A stretch of DNA of 64,000 bases from an uncultured Clostridia bacterium (GTDB lineage: Bacteria; Bacillota; Clostridia; Christensenellales; Borkfalkiaceae): assembly GCA_947175325.1 (NCBI GenBank), contig CAMWME010000001.1, positions 186,001 through 250,000 of the forward strand, given 5' to 3'. Numbering within the stretch: the first letter of the stretch is position 1; each line of letters begins with the position of its first letter. Of this stretch, positions 8,384-15,181 are shown piece after piece. The notes below the pieces were generated by a model, which did not search any database, was not told the origin of the DNA, and saw nothing but the letters and a program-made list of their open reading frames with translations. Position numbers and translations under genes: made by a program.

Positions 8384-8427
8384 CCTCATCCGCCCCGTCG
8401 GGGCACCTTCTCCACCACGGAGAAGGC
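8384..8427. repeat. Right 44-nt inverted palindromic repeat of DUF559 cassette
   Basis: CCTCATC (8384-8390), hairpin GCCCC-GTC-GGGGC (8392-8404), then hairpin CCTTCTCC-ACCAC-GGAGAAGG (8406-8426). It has the same order, sizes and outer motif as the left repeat in inverse orientation. Confidence 0.8.
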
Positions 8428-8445
8428 TTTTAGGGGGGCAAAAGA

Positions 8446-8469
8446 AAAGCCCCGCCCGAATGGGCGGGG
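8446..8469 (-). terminator. Terminator of 735-residue lipoprotein gene
   Basis: CCCCGCCC (8450-8457) and GGGCGGGG (8462-8469) form an 8-bp GC stem around GAAT. On the minus strand the 3' arm is followed by a T-rich run (complement of 8441-8448). Confidence 0.8.
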
Positions 8470-8511
8470 AAAAGATTTAATTTAATTCTTTTATTTTATA
8501 GTATTTTAATC

Positions 8512-10719
8512 TTAGGAATTAACTGTAACAGACAAATCAAAGATATAAGCACCGCCGCCGGAACCACCGATATAGTAAGTACCCGCAGATAAAGTGAACT
8601 TATACGTACTTGCTTTAGTTGTAGGTAAAGTGTCAAATGCGTCTGCTGCTACATTATCAATTGTTAAGCCACTTATGGTTGCTGCATTACCATCTGAATC
8701 CAATACTGCAAGTTTAACAGTCTTATCACTCTTTTCACCTGCAACAACAGTTACTTCTGCAGTAGAACCAGCAGCAACGACAAACTTGATTGCATAAGCA
8801 TCGGTAGTAGCTTTGCCGTTAGTCAAGCTTATATGCTTACTATAGCCAGTATCAGCTATTTTACTACTTTCAACTTTAACGCCTTTAGCTCCGCCAATGA
8901 TAGTGAAGAATTCATTCATAGTTTTCGTTTCATTAGCAGACGTTGCACAATCAGCTACCGTTAACGTATGGCTAGCAGATTGAAGATTCTCAATCTTAGC
9001 ATAAATGGTAGTAATTGTAGCACTTGCAGTCAAAGGCAAGGTAACTTCAGTTCCTGCGGCATAAGCAGAATCAGTATAGTAGCCGACAATTTTCTTGCCG
9101 CTTTCTACGGTAACGTGAGCGTCAAGGTCTGCTTTAGTTACTTCTGTACCTTCCTTAACGGTAACAGTGTTATTACCGGAAGTGCCGTTACCAATGGTTA
9201 TGGTAATATCTTGCAAATCATACCAGCTATCCACATGAATTGCATCCAATGCGGTAACTGCTTCAGTATAAACGACGGTTGCTTTTTCAATAGTGTCAGC
9301 AGTTTGGAACTTACCTTCAAGTCCACCAATTACAGCTTGATAAGCCGGCTCGTTTTCTTCTTTTGTATAATTGCTTGAATCGTAGTCATTAGTTAATTTG
9401 TCGTTAATTGCATCCTTGTATAAACCAAGCACGCCGTTGTAGTAAGTATTATACAGCTCGTCGCAAGCTTCGTTCGTAGTAGCCGAATCAATTGCGCCGT
9501 TAAAAGCAGCTTTTAAAGTGGTATCGTCAACCGTGGTGATATCTGCGTGAAGCTTACCCATTACTGCATTTGCATTTGCTTTAACGGTTGCTATATACGT
9601 AGAAACGTCAACGGGCGTCGTTACAGCGATAATATCGTCAATTGCGAAGGTATCTGCGTTGCCCGAACCGGAGCTGAACTTAATACCCTTCAAAATATTG
9701 CCGTTAAGCTGCAAATCAGTTACAAACGCCTTACCGGCAATTTCAACTGAAATCTTGTTCGAAGTGGTATCGTATTTGTAGTATACTTCAATGCTACCGG
9801 AGGTACCGCTTGCCCAAGTCGGTGCGCCGGTAACGTCGTATTCGGTCTTGCCGTCCAAACGGTATTTAAGCACGCCGCCCTTGTTGGTTCTGATACCGAA
9901 CAATTCGCTGTCTTTGCCGTCTACGCTCGTAGTGAACTGAACTGCGGTATAGCCGTTGGAGCCCTTAACGTCACTGATTGTGAAGTAGCCTTCAACAACC
10001 GTTCCGTTTACGTTACCCCAGTCAACGTACAAGCAAGTAGCGGGTTCTTTATCGGGAGTAACAAGGCTTGCCTTGCCGCCGGATACGTCAACCTTATGGG
10101 TAGCGCTATTATCGGAAGCATAAAGACCCTTCGTGCCCCATTTATCGAATATAGGAAGCGCGTTTGCAACGAAGAACGTCTCATTGAGTAACGTCGTTGA
10201 ATCGTTAGTAACTTTGTTTTCAAGGAAGCTCTTGTATCCGGTCGAAGTTTCGCCTTCATATCCGCAAGTGTCGCACTTGTTAGGGTTCGTTGAAACTACG
10301 TGAGCACCCTCTTCGCTCTTCAAATCGGTGTGGTCGCAAATTGCTGCGTGGTAGTGGCCGCCGGGGGTCTTCGTCCATTCGGTTGCATAAGTATGCTCTA
10401 CTTCCCAACCGCACACGTCGCAATTCTTGTCTGCGTCGTCGCCGTCTACGTGAGCAGCGCGGTCAGCTTCATTGTCGCACACGTCGCAAACGCGCCAGTG
10501 CTCGTTAGCGTCTGCCAAGTAGCCGTTATACGCACCGGTATACTCGTGGTTGCAAGTGGTGCCGCCGTTGTTGCCACCATTGTTGCCACCGTTGTTACCG
10601 CCGTTGTTGCCGCTTTCGCCGCTGTTATCGCCGCAGGCAACTAAGCCGACCATTGAGGTTGCGGTTACAACACTCATTCCGAAAACCAATAAGGCTTTCA
10701 TGATTTTGGATTTTCTCAT
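8512..10719 (-). CDS. Surface lipoprotein with CxxC repeats and lectin-like domains
   Basis: 735 residues. The signal peptide has lipobox LVAC (Cys29), followed by a low-complexity Asn-Gly-Gly linker (about 37-55). Next comes a region with repeated CxxC pairs (CDVCDNE, CDVCGWE, CDTCGYE) and a free-standing CNHEY, at about 56-155; similar zinc-ribbon-like tags occur in other surface proteins of gut Clostridia. Residues about 180-365 look like a concanavalin-type beta-sandwich (KASLVTPD, SIEVYYKYDTTSNKISVEIAGK). Helical repeats and an Ig-like segment with TVKEGTEVTKADLDAHVTV follow. The C-terminal beta domain resembles the one in the neighbouring pectate lyase. No catalytic motif is visible, so it is probably a substrate-binding partner. 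Ribosome-binding site AGGAGG; own promoter. Confidence 0.8.
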   Translation of the reverse strand: MRKSKIMKALLVFGMSVVTATSMVGLVACGDNSGESGNNGGNNGGNNGGNNGGTTCNHEYTGAYNGYLADANEHWRVCDVCDNEADRAAHVDGDDADKNCDVCGWEVEHTYATEWTKTPGGHYHAAICDHTDLKSEEGAHVVSTNPNKCDTCGYEGETSTGYKSFLENKVTNDSTTLLNETFFVANALPIFDKWGTKGLYASDNSATHKVDVSGGKASLVTPDKEPATCLYVDWGNVNGTVVEGYFTISDVKGSNGYTAVQFTTSVDGKDSELFGIRTNKGGVLKYRLDGKTEYDVTGAPTWASGTSGSIEVYYKYDTTSNKISVEIAGKAFVTDLQLNGNILKGIKFSSGSGNADTFAIDDIIAVTTPVDVSTYIATVKANANAVMGKLHADITTVDDTTLKAAFNGAIDSATTNEACDELYNTYYNGVLGLYKDAINDKLTNDYDSSNYTKEENEPAYQAVIGGLEGKFQTADTIEKATVVYTEAVTALDAIHVDSWYDLQDITITIGNGTSGNNTVTVKEGTEVTKADLDAHVTVESGKKIVGYYTDSAYAAGTEVTLPLTASATITTIYAKIENLQSASHTLTVADCATSANETKTMNEFFTIIGGAKGVKVESSKIADTGYSKHISLTNGKATTDAYAIKFVVAAGSTAEVTVVAGEKSDKTVKLAVLDSDGNAATISGLTIDNVAADAFDTLPTTKASTYKFTLSAGTYYIGGSGGGAYIFDLSVTVNS

Positions 10720-10791
10720 TCTTTCCTCCTAAGGCTTTTCGCCCAAAATTTTTTAAAGTTAAGTGATATAATGAATTTTATCACCTAATCT

Positions 10792-10820
10792 ATTATACAA
10801 CCTAATTATTATAAATTCAA
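10792..10820 (-). promoter_or_regulatory. Promoter of 735-residue lipoprotein gene
   Basis: Minus strand: -35 TTGAAT (10815-10820), 17 nt, -10 TATAAT (10792-10797). The 72-nt leader contains a weak dyad GTGATA...TATCAC (about 10763-10784) and a tiny GGC-GAAA-AGCC-like hairpin just before AGGAGG. Confidence 0.7.
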
Positions 10821-10903
10821 GTAAATTATGAAAAAAATTAACTTTTTTTTATAATTATTTTCGTTTTCTGATGGAAAGAATGGAACTATTTGGAAAAACC
10901 GAA

Positions 10904-11671
10904 TTAAAGACTTTCTAAAATAAGCTTGTCCGCAACCAAAGCTATAAATTCGCTGTTGGTGGGGCGTTCGTTGCCTATGTACACCCTTGCGCCGAAGATA
11001 GAACTTATCGCGTCCGTCCTACCCCTATTCCATGCAACTTCTATGGCGTGGCGGATAGCCCTTTCAACCTTGCTGGGGCTGGTTGTAAACTTTTCGCTTA
11101 TCTTGGGATAAAGTTCCTTGGTTACCCTATTAATAATTGCGGGGTCTTCGACTGCAAGCTTTATGCCCTCTCTAAGATAAGAAAAGCCCTTAATATGGGG
11201 CGGAATGCCTATGGTAATAAATATATTGCTTATCTTTTCGTCAATCGAACCCGCCTTGCGCTTGTCCCTAAGCTCGGTTGCAACCTTATAGTTGACTGCT
11301 CTGCCGTTGGAAAGCTCGGTAATTCTGTCAACGAGCGTTTCAGCCTTGACGGGCTTTGCAAGATAGTACACCGCGCCGTGCTCGATAGCTTGGTCCACGA
11401 TTTTATCGTCAACGAAACCGCCGATGGCTATAGTAAGACAGTCGGGCGAGTTTTCTTTGACGAAGTCCAAAACGCCGAAACCGTCAAGCCCCGCAAGAAC
11501 CAAATCGACCACTGCCACCGTGGGCGAGCTGCGCTTAATAAGGTCTATTGCGGTGTTGCCGTTGGACGAAGTCGCGCACACGGTAAAGCCCTCTACCGCT
11601 TCTAAGGAATTCGAAAGCTCTTGAATCAGTTCGTCGTTGTTTGAGAATATTGCAATTTTTTCTTGTTTCAT
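10904..11671 (-). CDS. spo0A: Spo0A-type sporulation response regulator with altered receiver pocket
   Basis: 255 residues. The N-terminal receiver domain (about 1-120) is followed by the Spo0A DNA-binding domain, recognised by HIKGFSYLREGIKLA, the recognition helix SPSKVERAIRHAIEVAWNRG and PTNSEFIALVADKL. It is expected to be the master regulator of sporulation and stationary-phase programmes, binding 0A boxes (TGTCGAA). Against Bacillus Spo0A, which I aligned from memory, the phosphoacceptor D56 (AVVDLVL) and K106 (YYLAKPV) are kept. The metal-binding acidic pair D10-D11 is replaced by S10-N11 (IAIFSNNDEL), and the switch T84 is Gly. Classical phosphorelay control may therefore be weakened or lost. 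The ribosome-binding site GGAGAAA lies in a hairpin. Usual neighbours such as spoIVB are absent. Confidence 0.93.
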   Translation of the reverse strand: MKQEKIAIFSNNDELIQELSNSLEAVEGFTVCATSSNGNTAIDLIKRSSPTVAVVDLVLAGLDGFGVLDFVKENSPDCLTIAIGGFVDDKIVDQAIEHGAVYYLAKPVKAETLVDRITELSNGRAVNYKVATELRDKRKAGSIDEKISNIFITIGIPPHIKGFSYLREGIKLAVEDPAIINRVTKELYPKISEKFTTSPSKVERAIRHAIEVAWNRGRTDAISSIFGARVYIGNERPTNSEFIALVADKLILESL

Positions 11672-11679
11672 AATAAAAA

Positions 11680-11710
11680 TTTCTCCACTCGTTTTGGGTT
11701 AGTGGAGAAA
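11680..11710 (-). promoter_or_regulatory. Hairpin over the spo0A ribosome-binding site
   Basis: On the minus strand TTTCTCCACT (11710-11701) pairs perfectly over 10 bp with AGTGGAGAAA (11689-11680) around an 11-nt loop. The 3' arm contains the ribosome-binding site GGAGAAA of spo0A, and TTTTT follows immediately. It could sequester the site or act as an intrinsic terminator for transcripts arriving from upstream. Confidence 0.6.
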
Positions 11711-11738
11711 TTATATTACACATTTTTGAGTTTGTAAA
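11710..11738 (-). promoter_or_regulatory. spo0A proximal promoter
   Basis: Minus strand: -35 TTTACA (11733-11738), 17-nt spacer, -10 TATAAT (11710-11715). The predicted start near 11703 lies inside the 5' arm of the hairpin at 11680-11710, so transcripts from this promoter would lack most of that arm. Confidence 0.65.
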
Positions 11739-11806
11739 GTAATTTTGTAAAAAAATGACGGAATTTTTTACGAAAATAATGTAATTTTGTACAAAATTAT
11801 GTCGAA
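11739..11806. promoter_or_regulatory. Operator-like region upstream of spo0A: 18-bp palindrome, half-site, 0A box
   Basis: TAATTTTGTACAAAATTA (11782-11799) is a perfect 18-bp palindrome. Its left half plus flank, GTAATTTTGTA, is repeated at 11739-11749, directly upstream of the -35 box and 42 bp from the first copy. TGTCGAA (11800-11806), a match to the Spo0A-binding core, abuts the palindrome. The regulator of the palindrome is unknown; autoregulation through the 0A box is inferred. Confidence 0.45.
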
Positions 11807-11825
11807 TGGGGTCGACGGGTCAATT

Positions 11826-13403
11826 TTACTGAGTTATGATGTCCAAATATTCGTCATAATTGACGCATTTGTCAAATTTTTTGGTTTGGTTAATTTCTAT
11901 TATTCTGTTTGCAACGGTGTTCATAAGCTCTTGGTCGTGCGAAGTGAACAGCATACAGCCCTTAAAATTCTTCATTCCGTTGTTCAAAGCGGTTATACTT
12001 TCAAGGTCAAGGTGGTTCGTAGGCTCGTCCATAATAAGGAAGTTACTGCCTTCAAGCATCATTTTCGCAAGCATACAACGCACCTTTTCGCCGCCCGATA
12101 AAACCTTTGCCTCTTTAAGCGCCTCTTCGCCCGAGAACAACATTCTGCCGAGCCAACCGCGAAGGTACTCCTCGTAATGGTCTTTGGAGTATTGACTGAG
12201 CCATTGCACGAGGTTTAAATCGCAGCCTTGGAAATATTCGTTGTTATTTTCGGGGAAGTATGAAACCGAAATGGTTTTGCCCCAGCGCACGGTGCCACTG
12301 TCGGGCTGAGCTTTGCCGGTTAAAATATCGTACAGCATCGAAACGGTGGTTGACTTGTCGCTTACTATGCCGATTTTTTCGTCGCGCTGCACGGTGAAGG
12401 AAATATTCTCGAAATAGCCTTTCTTGGTAAGCCCCTCCACCATTAAAATGTCGTTACCGATATCTTTCTCGTATTTGAAGTCGATAAACGGATATTTTCT
12501 GAGCGAAGGCTTGAAGTCCGAAATGGTGAGTTTTTCAAGCTCCTTCTTCCTCGAAGTTGCTTGGCGGGATTTGGATGCGTTAGCCGCAAAGCGAGCAATG
12601 AAGTCTTGCAGCTCTTTGGCGCGTTGTTCGTTCTTTTTGTTTTGGTCGCGCTGTTGGCGTGCGAGAAGCTGGCTCGTTTCGTACCAAAAGTCGTAGTTGC
12701 CGAGCATCATATTGATTTTGCCGTAGTCCACGTCGCAAATGTGCGTGCAAACTTTATTTAAAAAGTGACGGTTGTGGGATACGATTATTATTGTGTTTTC
12801 GAAGTCGAGAAGGTAATTTTCAAGCCAACGCACCGTTTTAATGTCAAGGTTGTTGGTGGGCTCGTCCAATAAAAGCACGTCGGGGTTGCCGAAAAGGGCT
12901 TGTGCAAGCAAAACCTTGACTTTGTGCTTTGCGTCCAAGTCCGCCATAAGCGTGTAGTAATATTCTTCGGTTATGTCAAGCGCGTTTAAAAGGGTTTGCG
13001 CCTCGTACTCTGCCTCCCAACCGCCAAGCTCGGCAAACTCGCTTTCAAGCTCGCTTGCGCGAACGCCGTCCGCCTCGGTGAAGTCGGATTTAGCGTAAAG
13101 CGCGTCCTTTTCGTCCATTATGTCAACGAGGCGTTTATGCCCAAGCATGACCGCGCGAAGAACGGTTACGTTGTCGAAGGCGTTTTGGTTCTGTTGCAAA
13201 ACGGACATTCTTTCGGTCTTGTCAAGCGTAACGTCGCCTTTGTTGGGCTCTACTTCGCCGCTTAAAACCTTTAAAAACGTGGATTTGCCCGCGCCGTTTG
13301 CGCCTATTATGCCGTAGCAGTTGCCCTTGGTGAATTTTAAGTTTACGTCCTCGAACAGCTTTTTACTGCCGTATTGAAGTGAAACGTTGTTGACTTGTAA
13401 CAT
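11826..13403 (-). CDS. ABC-F family ATPase (YkpA/YbiT-like)
   Basis: 525 residues with two ABC ATPase domains and no membrane segment. These are ribosome-associated translation factors or antibiotic-protection proteins. Domain 1 has Walker A GANGAGKST (about 35-43), Walker B VLLLDEPTNNLD and signature-region changes (DLDAKHKVKVLLAQAL). The linker (about 240-300) is charged and Arg/Lys/Gln-rich (RQQRDQNKKNEQRAKEL), as expected for the P-site tRNA-interacting motif. Domain 2 has LSGGEKVR and IMDEPTNHLD, but its Walker A is degenerate (GIVSDKSTTVSML). From memory, YkpA-type proteins share this degeneracy, so it is probably a subfamily trait. It lies 17 nt downstream of the ABC exporter and has its own ribosome-binding site AGGAGA. 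Whether it protects the ribosome against an exported compound is speculative. Confidence 0.92.
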   Translation of the reverse strand: MLQVNNVSLQYGSKKLFEDVNLKFTKGNCYGIIGANGAGKSTFLKVLSGEVEPNKGDVTLDKTERMSVLQQNQNAFDNVTVLRAVMLGHKRLVDIMDEKDALYAKSDFTEADGVRASELESEFAELGGWEAEYEAQTLLNALDITEEYYYTLMADLDAKHKVKVLLAQALFGNPDVLLLDEPTNNLDIKTVRWLENYLLDFENTIIIVSHNRHFLNKVCTHICDVDYGKINMMLGNYDFWYETSQLLARQQRDQNKKNEQRAKELQDFIARFAANASKSRQATSRKKELEKLTISDFKPSLRKYPFIDFKYEKDIGNDILMVEGLTKKGYFENISFTVQRDEKIGIVSDKSTTVSMLYDILTGKAQPDSGTVRWGKTISVSYFPENNNEYFQGCDLNLVQWLSQYSKDHYEEYLRGWLGRMLFSGEEALKEAKVLSGGEKVRCMLAKMMLEGSNFLIMDEPTNHLDLESITALNNGMKNFKGCMLFTSHDQELMNTVANRIIEINQTKKFDKCVNYDEYLDIITQ

Positions 13404-13420
13404 ATTATCTCCTATTTTTC

Positions 13421-15181
13421 TTATATTGCGAATTGACTGTTGTAAAGGTTGGCGTAGAAGCCGTTTTTTGCAAGAAGCTCTTCGTGCGTGCCTTGCTCGA
13501 TTATGTTGCCTTGATTCATTACGAGGATTAAGTCGGCTTCCCTTATCGTTGAAAGACGGTGAGCTACGACGAAGCTCGTCCTTCCCTCCATAAGGCGGGC
13601 AAAGGCTTGCTGGATTTTTTGCTCCGTGCGGGTATCTATTGAGGAGGTTGCCTCGTCAAGAATAAGCATCGGAGGCAAACACAGCATTATGCGCGATATG
13701 CAAAGTAACTGTTTTTGCCCTTGGGAAAGGTTTCCGCCGTCCTCGGCAATAACCGTGTCGTAGCCGTCGGGCATCTGCATTATAAAGTTGTGCGCGTGCG
13801 CGGCTTTTGCGGCGTTTTCAACCTCTTCACGCGTTGCCTCGGGATTGCCCATGGCGATATTTTCAAACACGGTACCGCTTTTAAGCCACGTATCTTGCAA
13901 AACCATACCGTAATTTTTGCGGAGGGATTTGCGCGTAACGCCTAAAATATCGTTGCCGTCTACCGAAATTTCACCGCCGTCGGGGTCGTAGAAACGCATT
14001 AACAAATTTATAAGCGTGGTCTTGCCACAACCGGTAGGCCCTACTATTGCAATTCTTTGCCCCGCCTTTGCGGAAATATTCAAGCCCTCGATAAGCTTTT
14101 TGCTCTTATCGTACGAGAAGGAAACGTCTTTGAATTCAACCTCGCCCTTAACGTCTTCAAGCACGGTTGCGCCATTTGCGTCTGGCGTTTGAGGCTGTTC
14201 GTCGATAATTTCGTAGATTCTTCCCGCGCAAGCTATTGCATTCTGCAACTCTGTAACTACGCCCGAAATCTCGTTGAAAGGCTTAGTGTATTGGTTTGCG
14301 TAAGATAGAAGATTGGCAAGTTTACCTACGGTAAAAACCATGGGCAGAGGCACTGCGAATATGAGCATAAGCGCGCCCGCAAGCGCAACCGCCGCATACA
14401 CAAGCGCGTTGACGAAACGCGTCGTGGGGTTAGTGAGCGACGAATAGAAAATGGATTTTAACGAGGCCTTGGTGAGTCTATCGTTTATTTCGTCGAATTT
14501 TTCAAGGTTTTCGTCCTCGTGTCCGAACGCTTGCACCACCTTTAAATTGCCTATCATTTCGTCGATAAACGCAGTTTGTTCACCGCGTATCTGCGAAGTT
14601 TTTTTGAAAAGCGAATACGTTCTGGAAGCAATAAACTTTGCAACGAACAACGACAGCGGCGTTAAAACGAATACGATAAGCGCGATAATCCAGTTCATTG
14701 CAAACATTATGCCGAGAACGCCGAGTATCGTAAGTACGCCAGTAAAAAGCTGGGTAAAGCCCATCAAAAGCCCGTCGGCAAACGCGTCGACGTCGGCTAT
14801 TGCTCTTCCCACTATATCGCCGTAAGAGTGCGCGTCGATAAACTTCAACGGAAGCTTCTGCAAGTGAGCAAAAGCTTGCCCGCGAATATCTTTAACAACG
14901 TTAAAAGTAATGTGGTTATTTATAACGCTCGTAAGCCACTGCGCCACACAAGTTATGCCCACGGTAGCGCCGATAGCAATAAACTTTACGAAAACTTCTT
15001 CTAAATTAACTTGTTTGCCCGCAACGAATAAATCTATTATCTGCCCCACGAATATCGGCGCAAGCAAGTTGCCCGCCACCGAAACTAGCGCGAAAAATAT
15101 CGTTGCCGCAATTAAAAGCTTGTATTTTTTAAGTTGCTTTAAGATGCGTTTAAGCACCGATTTTTTAGAGGGTTTAGCCAT
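13421..15181 (-). CDS. Heterodimeric ABC exporter subunit with canonical catalytic glutamate
   Basis: 586 residues. Six transmembrane helices of the type IV exporter fold (about 20-320) are followed by an ATPase domain with Walker A GPTGCGKTT, Q-loop MVLQDTW, signature NLSQGQKQLL, Walker B LILDEATSSID and H-loop VAHRLST. Glu is present after Walker B, whereas the partner has Asp, and this subunit has LSQGQ instead of LSGGQ. This is the complementary asymmetry known from TM287/288-type heterodimers, in which one of the two ATP sites is degenerate. The start codon directly abuts the stop of the partner gene (ribosome-binding site AAGGAGGG), indicating translational coupling. The substrate is unknown; lipid-like or drug-like compounds are typical for the family. 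Confidence 0.93.
   Translation of the reverse strand: MAKPSKKSVLKRILKQLKKYKLLIAATIFFALVSVAGNLLAPIFVGQIIDLFVAGKQVNLEEVFVKFIAIGATVGITCVAQWLTSVINNHITFNVVKDIRGQAFAHLQKLPLKFIDAHSYGDIVGRAIADVDAFADGLLMGFTQLFTGVLTILGVLGIMFAMNWIIALIVFVLTPLSLFVAKFIASRTYSLFKKTSQIRGEQTAFIDEMIGNLKVVQAFGHEDENLEKFDEINDRLTKASLKSIFYSSLTNPTTRFVNALVYAAVALAGALMLIFAVPLPMVFTVGKLANLLSYANQYTKPFNEISGVVTELQNAIACAGRIYEIIDEQPQTPDANGATVLEDVKGEVEFKDVSFSYDKSKKLIEGLNISAKAGQRIAIVGPTGCGKTTLINLLMRFYDPDGGEISVDGNDILGVTRKSLRKNYGMVLQDTWLKSGTVFENIAMGNPEATREEVENAAKAAHAHNFIMQMPDGYDTVIAEDGGNLSQGQKQLLCISRIMLCLPPMLILDEATSSIDTRTEQKIQQAFARLMEGRTSFVVAHRLSTIREADLILVMNQGNIIEQGTHEELLAKNGFYANLYNSQFAI

Larger units (their letters stand above)
7930..8427. mobile_element. 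Candidate DUF559 cassette bounded by 44-nt inverted palindromic repeats
   Basis: One DUF559 gene with its own promoter is bounded on both sides by 44-nt palindromic units in inverted orientation (7930-7973 and 8384-8427). The whole unit sits between the terminators of two flanking genes. There is no transposase and no clear target-site duplication. Mobility is an inference from the symmetric ends and from the general resemblance to REP-type palindromes; from memory, repeats of this style are scattered in many gut Firmicutes genomes. Confidence 0.4.

Noticed and set aside
12300-12420. Degenerate second Walker A in the ABC-F protein as evidence of inactivation
   Set aside because: From memory, YkpA-type ABC-F proteins share a degenerate second P-loop, so it is probably a subfamily feature rather than a mutation.
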